Assembly: GCA_011087645.1 (NCBI GenBank)
Contig: JAALLF010000003.1
Location: forward strand, 310,001 to 374,000
Length of the DNA: 64,000 bases
Reading direction: 5' to 3'
DNA from: Alphaproteobacteria bacterium
Lineage (GTDB): Bacteria; Pseudomonadota; Alphaproteobacteria; UBA6615
A model generated the notes under the pieces. That model saw only the letters and a list, made by a program, of their open reading frames with translations, ran no database searches and was not told where the DNA came from. Shown here piece by piece: positions 26,915 through 36,027 of this stretch. Made by a program: the position numbers and the translations under genes. How positions within the stretch are numbered: position 1 is the stretch's first letter; every line of letters begins with the position of its first letter.

Positions 26915-29245
26915 CTAGCTTGTCGCGCGGCTCCACCATCCGGAGCGGCGTGGGCGTTGGGGATCTTCCGGCGGCGTCGGCGCATCGTCCGCCGGGGCCT
27001 CCGCGACCGTTTCCACCGCCTCTTCCTCGCCGTTCACCACATTTTCGTCGTCTTGCGCCGCGGCGGTTTCAACGGCGGGTTCTTCGGCGGGTTCTTCGGT
27101 CACCGGTTCGGCCGGGGTTTCTTCGTTTTCGGCTGGCGGTTCTTCGGCCTCCGCGACTTCGATGGGCGCGGTTTCAACCGGTTCGCCGTCGGTGGTCTCT
27201 TTGGCGGCGTCGGAATCAGCCGCTTCACCGTCAGTTTCTGTCGCGGCAACAGCCGAACCTTCGGCTGTCGTTTCACCGTTGGTCGTCGACGAATCCTCAG
27301 ATTTGCGCCGCCGGCGTCCGCCTCTGCGGCCGCGCCGCCGCGATGCGGGACGCGGTTCGCCGTCGCCGGTTTCCTTGTCTCCGGCTTTGGCCTCGTCGGT
27401 TTCGCTCGCGTCGATGGTCTCGGCCTTGTCTGCCGTCTCGCTGTCGCGCCTGCGGGGACGCCGCCGTCGCCGGGAGCGCTCTTCTTCCTCGCGCGCCGTG
27501 GTTTCCACGGTCCGGCTATCGACGGTCTCGGAGACGGTTTCGCCTTCCGCGGCGTCGTTATTGAGCCGTTCCATGATGTAGTCCGGCGGGGTCAGCTCCG
27601 CATCGACGGCGATAAAGACCCGGAAACTATAGCGCGCTTCGATATCGACAATCATGTCGCGCTTTTGATTGAGGATATAGAGCGCGACCTCGGCCGGGAC
27701 TTTAACCGTCACAGCCCGCGAGCGGGCGCGGATGCCTTCTTCCTCGACCGCGCGCAACACGCGCAGGGCCGTCGATTCGGTCGAGCGCACATAGCCGCTG
27801 CCGCCGCATCTGACGCAAACCTGGGCGCTGGCTTCGTGGATGCTGGGGCGAAGGCGTTGGCGCGACAATTCCAGCAGACCGAGCGGCGAAATGCGACCGA
27901 TCTGGATGCGCGCCCGGTCGGCCTTCATGGCCTCCTTCATGCGCCGTTCCACCGCGGCATTGTTGCGGTTTTCGTCCATATCGATGAAATCGATCACCAC
28001 CAAACCGGCCAGATCGCGCAGGCGTAGTTGGCGCGCGACCTCGTCGGCGGCCTCGAGATTGGTCTTGCGGGCGGTCTGCTCGACATTGCGTTCGCGCGTC
28101 GCCCGGCCCGAGTTAACGTCGATGGCGACCAACGCCTCGGTCGGATTGATGACGATGTAGCCGCCCGAGCGCAGATGCACGATCGGGTCGTAAATCTCGT
28201 CGAGCTGGGCTTCGATCGAGTAGCGGTTGAACAAGGGTATGTTGGAATCCGCGTACTTTTTTACCCGCTTGGCGTGCGACGGCATCATGGTGCGCATCAG
28301 CGCGCGCGCTGCCTTATAGGCCACCTCGCCATCGACAATGACTTCCTCGATTTCGCGATTATAGACATCGCGTAGCGAGCGTTTCACCAAGTCGCCTTCT
28401 TCGTAGATCATCGCCGGTGCCGAGGACTGCAATGTCTGCTCGCGGATTTCGTCCCAGGTGCGGCGCAGATATTCGTAATCGCGGCGTACTTCGGCTTTGT
28501 TTCGTTCCACCCCCGCGGTTCGCATGATCACCGCCATGCCCTCGGGAATCTCCAGATCGGCCATGATCGTCTTCATGCGCTTGCGATGGGCCGGATTGGA
28601 GACCTTGCGGCTGATGCCGCCGCCGCGCGAGGTGTTGGGCATCAACACGCAGTAACGTCCGGGCAGGGACAAATAGGTGGTCAGCGCAGCGCCTTTATTG
28701 CCGCGCTCTTCCTTGACGACCTGCACCAGCAAAATCTGCCGCCGTTTGATGACCTCCTGGATTTTGTACATCCGGGTCAATTGACGCAGGCGCTTGCGGT
28801 GGGCATCGCCCAATTCGGCGATATCGTCTTCGGCGTTGTCGCCCAGAACTTCGACGGCTTCGCTTTCGCCATCCCGGTCTTCGTCGCTCTCGCCGTCTTC
28901 GGCTTCAGAACTTGGTTCGTCGATTTCCAGTTCGTCTGCATCGTCGCCGTCTTCGGCGACCTCCGCGGATTCCGCGATCAGCGCTTCGCGGTCTTCGACC
29001 GGAATGCGGTAATAGTCGGGATGGATTTCGTTGAAGGCCAGAAAGCCGTGGCGGTTGCCGCCAAAATCCACGAACGCGGCCTGCAGCGAAGGCTCAACCC
29101 GGGTTACTTTCGCCAGGTAGATATTACCCTTGAGTTGGCTTTTCGTGGTGGTTTCGTAATCGAATTCGAGAAGTTCGGTATTTTCTGCGACGACGACCCG
29201 CGTTTCCTCGGCGTGGGCTGCGTCGATCAGCATTCTTTTCGTCAT
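26915..29245 (-). CDS. rne: Ribonuclease E
   Basis: The endoribonuclease at the core of the RNA degradosome. The 776-residue protein starts MTKRMLIDAAHAEETRV and has an S1 domain interrupted by a long acidic insertion (about 85-145) as in other Alphaproteobacteria. The catalytic aspartates are in AIDVNSGR (Asp376) and VIDFIDM, and the Zn-link is CVRCGG (about 475). The C-terminal third is disordered with alternating acidic and Arg-rich blocks, and ends RRSGWWSRATS. In Caulobacter a terminal GWW motif binds PNPase. The ATG at 29245 has a GGAGCG Shine-Dalgarno; the longer frame adds 12 unlikely residues. Confidence 0.95.
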   Translation of the reverse strand: MTKRMLIDAAHAEETRVVVAENTELLEFDYETTTKSQLKGNIYLAKVTRVEPSLQAAFVDFGGNRHGFLAFNEIHPDYYRIPVEDREALIAESAEVAEDGDDADELEIDEPSSEAEDGESDEDRDGESEAVEVLGDNAEDDIAELGDAHRKRLRQLTRMYKIQEVIKRRQILLVQVVKEERGNKGAALTTYLSLPGRYCVLMPNTSRGGGISRKVSNPAHRKRMKTIMADLEIPEGMAVIMRTAGVERNKAEVRRDYEYLRRTWDEIREQTLQSSAPAMIYEEGDLVKRSLRDVYNREIEEVIVDGEVAYKAARALMRTMMPSHAKRVKKYADSNIPLFNRYSIEAQLDEIYDPIVHLRSGGYIVINPTEALVAIDVNSGRATRERNVEQTARKTNLEAADEVARQLRLRDLAGLVVIDFIDMDENRNNAAVERRMKEAMKADRARIQIGRISPLGLLELSRQRLRPSIHEASAQVCVRCGGSGYVRSTESTALRVLRAVEEEGIRARSRAVTVKVPAEVALYILNQKRDMIVDIEARYSFRVFIAVDAELTPPDYIMERLNNDAAEGETVSETVDSRTVETTAREEEERSRRRRRPRRRDSETADKAETIDASETDEAKAGDKETGDGEPRPASRRRGRRGGRRRRKSEDSSTTNGETTAEGSAVAATETDGEAADSDAAKETTDGEPVETAPIEVAEAEEPPAENEETPAEPVTEEPAEEPAVETAAAQDDENVVNGEEEAVETVAEAPADDAPTPPEDPQRPRRSGWWSRATS

Positions 29246-29687
29246 TTTATTCGCTCCGCGGAAGAGCCACATGCCACCCATGCGAACGTTGGGTGAGGCG
29301 GATACCGCTTTGTGCGAAGCTTGGGGGCCGCTCTCTAACCGTCGAACGGCGTGTTATGTACGCCAGTACGGTGAGATTTCTGCCGGCCACCGAGTCAAAA
29401 GAGCAAATACTCTGATGACAAACTTCGATGTTTTACCAATCTACTATTGCCTTTGCGGAGCTTTACAAGGCGACCCGCCGTTTGATGTTCCGGGCTGACC
29501 TCATACTTGGCAGGCCGGTGTCTCAAGGGCGCGCCGCTTAATGCATCTACCCTGCAAATACGGCAATTTCAGCTGTTCGCTGCCATCAAGATAGCGATGC
29601 GCGGGCGCTTCGACAACGTTATTAACGCATTGAACAACAAGGAAGTGTGTTGCGACGCGGTGTATTACGGGGATATAGCTAATAACC
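29246..29687. other. 442-bp gene-free divergent region between rne and amiC
   Basis: No convincing protein-coding or structural RNA gene is visible. It must hold the promoters and leaders of both flanking genes. On the rne side there are two possible leader structures: a GGCGT/ACGCC hairpin (29348-29364) and an interrupted inverted repeat GTCA..AGAG..CTCT..TGAC (29394-29419). Near amiC, TTGCGA (29650) and TATAGC (29674), 18 bp apart, could be a weak sigma-70 promoter, but it would give an almost leaderless transcript. Small antisense-looking frames here have no family character. Confidence 0.5.
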
Positions 29688-30941
29688 ATGATCTCTGGCG
29701 CCGCTAAATTTTGCCGTCGCAAAGTTCACCGACTGGGCTATTTTACCGTTGTGGCAGCGGTTTACGCCGCCTTTCTGAGCATTGGCTTTGGTTCGGTCCC
29801 GGCCGCCGCCCAAGGTCTCGAGGTCAAGGATTTGCGGATTGGAATCCGCGATAATTCGACCCGTTTTGTCATCGATCTTAGCCAAAAGGTTGAGCCGCGG
29901 ATCTTTGGATTGCCCGATCCATTCCGCATTGTAATCGATTTGCCGGAGGTCGACTTCACCTTGCCGTCGTCTCGCTTGAGCGCGCGGGGCGGGTTGGTGG
30001 AACGCCTGCGCTACGGCCTGTTCCGGCCGGGCACCAGCCGGCTGGTGCTCGATTTACGCAATTCGGCCAAGGTCGCAAAGAGCTTCACCTTGCCGCCCGA
30101 CGGCGCGAAGCCATGGCGCTTGGTGATCGATTTGGCGCCGACCGACCGCGCCGGCTTTATTGCGGCCATGCGGCCGACGCCGCCGGTTGCCGCGGCGAGC
30201 GCTGCCGCGGTGCCGCCATTGCGCACCGAACCGCTAAAACGCGCCATCCCGGTGGTGGTGCTCGACGCTGGCCATGGCGGTGTGGATCCCGGCGCGGTTG
30301 GGGCCACGGGGGTCTTTGAAAAAGATATCGTCCTGGCCTACGCCAAGGAGATTAAACGCCAATTGGAAGCCGGCGGCCGGATAAAGGCGGTGCTGAGCCG
30401 CGAGCGCGATATCTTCCTGTCTCTGCGCGACCGGGTGCGGGCGGCGCGGCGCGCCGAGGCGTCGTTGTTTCTGTCGTTGCATGTGAACAGCCATGACATG
30501 GCCTCGATCCGAGGATTTTCCGCCTATACCCTGTCTGAAAAGGCGTCCGACGCTGAAGCGCAGGCGTTGGCGGCCAAGGAAAATAAAGCCGACGTCATCG
30601 GCGGTCTCAACTTGGGCACCTATAGCGATGACGTTCAAAATATTTTGATAGACTTCGCCCAGGCCAAGACCAACGAACTTTCGGTGCAGTTCGCCCGCGA
30701 TATCATGGTTAAGGAAGTCGGTCGATCGGCCAAATTGGTTAAACGGCCATGGCGGTCTGCCGGGTTCGCGGTGTTGAAAGCGCCCGATGTGCCTTCGGTT
30801 TTGGTCGAATTGGGCTATGTCACCAATCGCCAAGAAGAGCGGAAATTACGCGATCCGGCCTATCGGCGGGCGTTGAGTGGCGCGATTGTGCGCTCGGTCG
30901 TGCGTTATTTGGAGACGAATGAGAGCGCCGCGGCCCGCTAG
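29688..30941 (+). CDS. amiC: N-acetylmuramoyl-L-alanine amidase (AmiC type)
   Basis: It cleaves the amide bond between N-acetylmuramic acid and the peptide stem during cell separation. The 417-residue protein has a signal peptide (about 1-42, ending AAAQ), an AMIN domain (about 45-145) for septal targeting, a short linker, and a C-terminal zinc Amidase_3 domain with ligands in LDAGHGGVDPG, FEKDIVLAYA and LSLHVNSHD, and the catalytic Glu in VLVELGYVTN. PBP1A follows, a common pairing of cell-wall genes in this class. The ATG used gives a plausible export signal. Confidence 0.93.
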   Translation: MISGAAKFCRRKVHRLGYFTVVAAVYAAFLSIGFGSVPAAAQGLEVKDLRIGIRDNSTRFVIDLSQKVEPRIFGLPDPFRIVIDLPEVDFTLPSSRLSARGGLVERLRYGLFRPGTSRLVLDLRNSAKVAKSFTLPPDGAKPWRLVIDLAPTDRAGFIAAMRPTPPVAAASAAAVPPLRTEPLKRAIPVVVLDAGHGGVDPGAVGATGVFEKDIVLAYAKEIKRQLEAGGRIKAVLSRERDIFLSLRDRVRAARRAEASLFLSLHVNSHDMASIRGFSAYTLSEKASDAEAQALAAKENKADVIGGLNLGTYSDDVQNILIDFAQAKTNELSVQFARDIMVKEVGRSAKLVKRPWRSAGFAVLKAPDVPSVLVELGYVTNRQEERKLRDPAYRRALSGAIVRSVVRYLETNESAAAR

Positions 30942-31065
30942 CCGGATCGATATTTCTTAAACCTGCCACAATCATAGTGTGTTAAGACCCTCATGTTTTC
31001 TTATATGTGGGTGCGGAACAAGGTGAAACCGATACGCGCCGGTACCGATATTCGGACGGAATAGC

Positions 31066-33507
31066 ATGCTGCGTTGGCTTGGATATCTATTCGGCCTTGG
31101 CCTGCTGGGCAGCTTGATCGCCGCCGGCGGGGCGATCTGGGTGTTCTGGGAATTTGGCCGGGACTTGCCCGACTATCGCCAATTGGCCAATTACAGCCCG
31201 CCGGTGACCACGCGCGTGCATGCTGGCGATGGTAGTTTGCTGGCCGAGTATGCGGTCGAGCGGCGGGTTTTCGTCCCCGTATCGACCATGCCGAAGCAGG
31301 TCATCAACGCTTTTCTGTCGGCCGAAGATCAAAATTTCTACCGCCATCCCGGCGTCGATATGATCGGCGTGGCGCGCGCGGTCGTGACCAACGTGAAAAA
31401 CTATGGCAAAGGCCGCCGGCCGGTTGGTGCGTCCACGATTACCCAGCAGGTCGCGCAGAATTTTCTGCTGACCAAAGACGTTTCGATAACCCGCAAAATT
31501 CGCGAGGCGATCATTTCGTTTCGCATGGAGCGCGTTTTCACCAAGGACGAGATCCTCGAGCTTTATCTCAACCAGATTTATCTCGGCTTTGGCTCCTACG
31601 GGATCGCCGCCGCGGCGAGCAACTATTTCGATAAATCGCTCGACGAGCTGACTGTTGAGGAAGCCGCCTTTCTGGCTGCCTTGCCCAAAGCGCCGAATAA
31701 TTACAACCCGCTGCGCTATTACGATGCGGCGGTCGAGCGGCGTAATTACGTTCTCGGCCGGATGGTCGAGGATGGCTACATACCGCCGATCGAAGGCGAT
31801 ATTGCCCGGAGCGCCGCGATCAACGTTGCGCGTACCGATGGCGCGGCCAGAATCAGCGCGCCCTATTTTGCCGAAGAGGTTCGCCGTGAGCTCGCCGAGC
31901 GCTACGGCGATAACGCGCTTTACCAGGGTGGACTATCGGTACGCACGACCCTCGATCCGCGCCTGCAACGCATCGCCCAACGGGAATTGCGCGACGGATT
32001 GATTACCTACGACCGGCGCCATGGTTGGCGCGGACCGGTCCACGCTTTCGAGGCCATGGATAGCTGGGCCCAAAGGTTGACAGAGGTCGTGGTACCAGCG
32101 GGCAGCGGTGAGTGGCGGCTCGCTGTCGTACTGACTGTCGACGACCAGAAAAAAGAGGCGCTGATCGGTTTCGACGATGGCCAGAAGGGACAAATACCCC
32201 TGGCCGAAGTCAAATGGGCGCGGCAATGGCTCGAGGGTCAGAAGCGCGGTCCCAGCGTGAAAAAAGTATCCCAGGTCTTGAATGTGGCCGACGTTATTCT
32301 GGTCGAAGCCGTGACGGAAGACAGCGAGGGCGAACCTTATCCGGAGAACAGCTTCGGATTGCGGCAGATCCCCGATGTGAACGGGTCGATCGTCGCTATC
32401 GACCCCCATACCGGCCGGGTGCTGGCCATGTCGGGCGGTCTCGATTTTGCCGAGAGCGAGTTCAACCGCGCGACCCAGGCGTGGCGCCAGCCGGGTTCGG
32501 CGTTCAAGCCCTTCGTCTATTTGGCGGCGTTGGATAACGGGTTCACGCCGTCCTCCCTGGTCCTCGACGCGCCGTTCGTCATCGACCAAGGTCCCGGTTT
32601 GGGCAAATGGAAACCGGCCAACTACACCAACAAGTTCTATGGTCCGAGCCCGATGCGCTTGGGCATCGAGAAGTCGCGCAATTTGATGACCGTGCGCCTG
32701 GCGCAGACCGTGGGGATGGAACAGGTTGCCCAATACGCTGAGCGTCTGGGCGTCATGGACAATATTCCACGCCAGCTCTCCATGTCGATCGGGGCCGGCG
32801 AGACCACGTTGCTACGCCTGGTGACCGCCTATGCGATGATCGCCAACGGCGGCAAGCAGGTCACGCCAACGCTAATCGACCGTATCCAGGATCGTAAAGG
32901 CAATACGGTGTTTAATCACGATGCGCGGCCTTGCGAGGATTGCCGGAATTTGGAGTGGGACGGACAGGCGCCGCCGCAGCCGCCCGATCTCCGCGCCGAG
33001 TTGCTCGATTCAGGTACCGCCTACCAGATGGTCTCAATGCTGCAAGGGGTTGTGCAGCGTGGCACCGGCGTTCGCATTCGCGCGGTCGGTAAGCCCTTGG
33101 CGGGTAAGACCGGAACCACCAACGATTCGCTGGATACTTGGTTCGTCGGCTTTTCGCCCGATCTCGCCGTCGGTGTCTTCGTCGGCTTCGACGAACCCAA
33201 GCCCTTGGGACCGAAGGAGACCGGCTCTTCGGTGACCGCGCCGATCTTCCGCGACTTTATGGCCGCGGCATTGGAAGATCAGCCGGCGATCCCGTTCCGC
33301 GTGCCGTCGGGCATTCGGTTGGTGCGGGTCAACGCGTCGACCGGCGTGGTCGCCCAGCGCGGTGAGAAGCGCGTCATTCTGGAGGCCTTCAAGCCGGGTA
33401 CCGAGCCGACCGAGTTGGGTGCGGTGGTCGATGGCGGCTACCGGCCGGATGGCGCCGCCAGGGGCAGTCGCCAGCGGACCGCGAAACCGACCCGCGGTAT
33501 TTATTAG
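31066..33507 (+). CDS. mrcA: Penicillin-binding protein 1A (bifunctional transglycosylase/transpeptidase)
   Basis: A bifunctional peptidoglycan synthase anchored in the inner membrane. The 813-residue protein has a helix at 8-28, a GT51 domain with catalytic Glu87 in SAEDQNFYRHPG and the GASTITQQVAQNFLL motif, an OB-like insert (about 320-420), and a transpeptidase domain with Ser478-x-x-Lys481 (PGSAFKPF), the SRN box in EKSRNLMT, and Lys681-Thr-Gly (GKTGTTND). The Arg-rich tail has no known domain. The 124-bp spacer after amiC suggests a separate promoter. prfB follows 121 bp later, a conserved alphaproteobacterial order. Confidence 0.95.
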   Translation: MLRWLGYLFGLGLLGSLIAAGGAIWVFWEFGRDLPDYRQLANYSPPVTTRVHAGDGSLLAEYAVERRVFVPVSTMPKQVINAFLSAEDQNFYRHPGVDMIGVARAVVTNVKNYGKGRRPVGASTITQQVAQNFLLTKDVSITRKIREAIISFRMERVFTKDEILELYLNQIYLGFGSYGIAAAASNYFDKSLDELTVEEAAFLAALPKAPNNYNPLRYYDAAVERRNYVLGRMVEDGYIPPIEGDIARSAAINVARTDGAARISAPYFAEEVRRELAERYGDNALYQGGLSVRTTLDPRLQRIAQRELRDGLITYDRRHGWRGPVHAFEAMDSWAQRLTEVVVPAGSGEWRLAVVLTVDDQKKEALIGFDDGQKGQIPLAEVKWARQWLEGQKRGPSVKKVSQVLNVADVILVEAVTEDSEGEPYPENSFGLRQIPDVNGSIVAIDPHTGRVLAMSGGLDFAESEFNRATQAWRQPGSAFKPFVYLAALDNGFTPSSLVLDAPFVIDQGPGLGKWKPANYTNKFYGPSPMRLGIEKSRNLMTVRLAQTVGMEQVAQYAERLGVMDNIPRQLSMSIGAGETTLLRLVTAYAMIANGGKQVTPTLIDRIQDRKGNTVFNHDARPCEDCRNLEWDGQAPPQPPDLRAELLDSGTAYQMVSMLQGVVQRGTGVRIRAVGKPLAGKTGTTNDSLDTWFVGFSPDLAVGVFVGFDEPKPLGPKETGSSVTAPIFRDFMAAALEDQPAIPFRVPSGIRLVRVNASTGVVAQRGEKRVILEAFKPGTEPTELGAVVDGGYRPDGAARGSRQRTAKPTRGIY

Positions 33508-33628
33508 GCGCGACCCTCTGTTCAGGGTCTATATTGCCGGCTTCTATATTGACGGAATCGATGAGATTTGTTGGCTTGTCGCCGGCTGAACTATCCGCCG
33601 GCCCGCCGGTTATCCTTGGAATTGAAGA

Positions 33629-34754
33629 ATGCGCGCTGAGACCACCCAACTCGTAGAGACCATCCGCCAGTCGCTCGCCCTGATGCGGAGGCATCTTTGA
33701 CTGGGACAACGCGGTCAAACGCCTCGAGGAGTTGAACCAGCTCGCCGAGGATCCTGATCTGTGGGCGGACCAGGAGCGCGCGCAAGCCCTCATGCGCGAG
33801 CGCACTCAGCTCGAAAAATCCCTCAACCGGGTGCGCGAAATGGAAGCCGAATTGGAAGATTCGGTGGGCATGATCGAACTGGGCGAGGCCGAAGACGATG
33901 GCGATGTGGTCGCCGAAGCCGAAGCGGTGATCCAGTCACTGGGCCCGTTGGCGGAGAAGATGGAGCTGGAGAGCCTGCTCTCCGGCGAAGTCGACGGCAA
34001 CGATTGCTATGTGGAAATCAACGCCGGCGCGGGTGGCACCGAATCCCAGGACTGGGCGCAGATCCTGGTGCGCATGTATGTGCGCTGGGCTGAGAGCCAT
34101 GACTGCCAAGTCGAATGGATCGAGGAAAGCACCGGTGAGGAGGCCGGGCTGAAATCGGCGACCTTCAAGGTCAGCGGCCTGAATTCCTACGGCTGGCTGA
34201 AGACCGAGGCCGGCGTCCATCGGCTGGTGCGCATTTCGCCGTTCGACAGCCAGTCGCGCCGCCACACCAGTTTCGCGTCCGTGTGGGTCTATCCGGTGAT
34301 CGACGATTCCATCGAGATCGAAATCGAGGACAAGGATCTGCGCGTCGACACCTATCGCGCGTCGGGGGCGGGCGGCCAGCACGTCAACAAGACCGACAGC
34401 GCCATCCGGCTCACCCATTTGCCCACCGGGATCGTCGTACAGTGTCAGAACGACCGCTCGCAACACCGCAACCGGGCGACGGCCATGGATATGATGCGGG
34501 CGCGTTTGTATGAGCATGAATTACAAAAGCGCGAGGCCGAGGCGCAGGAGACGCAGGACGCCAAGACCGATATCGGCTGGGGTCACCAAATCCGCTCCTA
34601 CGTGCTGCACCCCTACCAGATGGTCAAAGATTTGCGCACGGAAGTGGAGACCGGCAACGCCCAGGCCGTCCTCGACGGCGATCTGGACCGCTTCCTCGAA
34701 GCGTCGCTGGCCAGCCATATCTCCAGCGATAGCGAGGTGGGCGCTGAGGCCTAG
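33629..34754 (+). CDS. prfB: Peptide chain release factor 2, with programmed +1 frameshift
   Basis: It terminates translation at UGA and UAA. The first frame runs from ATG 33629 for 23 codons ([20 protein letters not shown] to RHL) and stops at TGA 33698-33700. Skipping T33698 continues as [12 protein letters not shown], giving a 374-residue RF2. The domain signatures are SPF ([14 protein letters not shown] recognition) and GGQ ([12 protein letters not shown]). The segments are therefore 33629-33697 and 33699-34754. The slippery CTTTGAC site and upstream GGAGG match the classic autoregulatory design, in which low RF2 favours frameshifting. Confidence 0.95.
33687..33701 (+). promoter_or_regulatory. 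prfB: prfB programmed +1 frameshift signal
   Basis: GGAGG (33687-33691) is followed by CAT and then CTT-TGA-C (33695-33701). The internal Shine-Dalgarno lies three bases before the slippery CTT, the same spacing as in the E. coli prfB site. The in-frame UGA makes RF2 synthesis depend on RF2 shortage. Confidence 0.93.
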
Positions 34755-34762
34755 CTAAGGCC

Positions 34763-35566
34763 TCACGACGCCAGTGAGTACCAGGATTGTGGGATGCCGG
34801 CTTGGTCGCGGGCGGCCGTATTGAAAGGTGGCTTGAGTGCCCCTTTAAAGTAAGTATCCACAAGGCCGCGCCAGGCCGGTTCGGGGTCGAGGCCGCGCGC
34901 GGCGCAGGTAAAGTCGAACCAGCGCCGGCCGACCCGCACATGGCCGATCTCGTCGCGGTAAATGATGTCGAGAATATCCGCCGAGGCGTTGTCGCCGGCC
35001 TTGCGCAGTTTGGCGATCATCGCCGGTGTCACGTCGAGGCCGCGCGCTTCGAGCACCAGGGGCACCACGGCGAGGCGCGCCGCCAAATCGTGGCGCGTCG
35101 CAAGAGCCGATTCCCACAGGCCGTCATGGGCCGGCAGGTCGCCATAGGCGGCGTCGAGCTCGGTCAGGCGCTCGGCCAGCAGGACGAAGTGTTTGGCCTC
35201 TTCGGATGCCACCAGAACCCAGTCGGCGAAGAATTGTCGCGGTAGTTCCGGGTTGGCGAAGCGGGCGATGATGTCCCAGGCCAGATCGATGGCGTTGAGT
35301 TCGATATGGGCCAACGCATGAAGCAGGGCGACCCGGCCCCGGACGGCGGTGTTGATGCGCCGGCGCGGCACTTCGTTGGGCGGGCGCAGGGCCGGTTGGT
35401 CCGGCCGGGCCGGCCGGTCGGGTGGCTGGGTGGTGCCGATGGGGAGTTGACCGGTTTGCCAGGCCCTGGCGGTGAACACCGACAGCCGCGCTTTCGCTGC
35501 TGGGTCCGCGGTCGCCAGAATTTGCGCCGCCGCCTCGGCCAGACTGGGCGCTGTTAGTTCGTTCAA
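34763..35566 (-). CDS. DUF455 family ferritin-like protein
   Basis: A 267-residue protein of the DUF455 ferritin-like superfamily with unknown biochemical role. The four-helix core carries likely di-metal ligands: LAHIELNAIDLAWD, VASEEAKHF and YRDEIGHVRVGRRWFDF. The chosen TTG start (35566) overlaps the bcp stop as TTGA, and the product begins NELTAPSLAEAAAQ. A longer frame to 35734 runs into bcp and was rejected. Coupling to bcp may point to an oxidative-stress link, but that is only inference. Confidence 0.85.
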   Translation of the reverse strand: MNELTAPSLAEAAAQILATADPAAKARLSVFTARAWQTGQLPIGTTQPPDRPARPDQPALRPPNEVPRRRINTAVRGRVALLHALAHIELNAIDLAWDIIARFANPELPRQFFADWVLVASEEAKHFVLLAERLTELDAAYGDLPAHDGLWESALATRHDLAARLAVVPLVLEARGLDVTPAMIAKLRKAGDNASADILDIIYRDEIGHVRVGRRWFDFTCAARGLDPEPAWRGLVDTYFKGALKPPFNTAARDQAGIPQSWYSLAS

Positions 35567-36027
35567 AGAGCCTTGGCGCTTTCCAGAACGTCCTCCACAT
35601 GTCCGGCGACTTTGACCTTGTGCCAGATCTTGCGGATGACGCCCTTGCCGTCGATCAGGAAGGTGGCGCGTTCGATGCCCATATATTCGCGGCCATAGAG
35701 CTTCTTCAACACCCAGGTACCATAGGCCTCGCACACCGCGCCATCCTCATCGCTGGCCAGGGTGAAGGGCAGCTCATACTTGGCCTTGAACTTGTCGTGG
35801 CGCTTCACACTGTCCTTCGACACGCCGATGATGGTGGCGTCGACGCCGCTGAAGTCGGGCATCAAGTCGCGGAACCCGCAGGCCTCCTTGGTGCAACCCG
35901 GCGTGTCGTCTTTCGGATAAAAATAGAGCACGACGGTTTGGCCTTTCAGGTCCTTCAGGCTCACCGTGTCGCCGCCATCGGTGGTCATCGTGAAGGCGGG
36001 CGCCTTGTCACCTTCGGAAACGCTCAT
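35563..36027 (-). CDS. bcp: Thioredoxin-dependent peroxiredoxin, BCP/PrxQ type
   Basis: It reduces hydroperoxides. The 154-residue protein has peroxidatic Cys45 in TPGCTKEAC and the resolving Cys50 five residues later, typical of atypical 2-Cys PrxQ, with the catalytic-site LYFYPKDDTPGCT. The ATG overlaps the glnE stop (ATGA) and its own TGA overlaps the DUF455 TTG, so all three genes form a tightly coupled unit in the order glnE, bcp, DUF455. Confidence 0.94.
   Translation of the reverse strand: MSVSEGDKAPAFTMTTDGGDTVSLKDLKGQTVVLYFYPKDDTPGCTKEACGFRDLMPDFSGVDATIIGVSKDSVKRHDKFKAKYELPFTLASDEDGAVCEAYGTWVLKKLYGREYMGIERATFLIDGKGVIRKIWHKVKVAGHVEDVLESAKAL

Noticed and set aside
26858..28027. 389-residue open frame on the plus strand opposite rne
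   Set aside because: It is a mirror of the repetitive acidic/Arg tail of RNase E, giving Phe/Arg/Gly-rich nonsense.
33509..33529. GACCCT/AGGGTC hairpin after the PBP1A gene as terminator
   Set aside because: A stem is present but no T-run follows; not enough for a terminator call.
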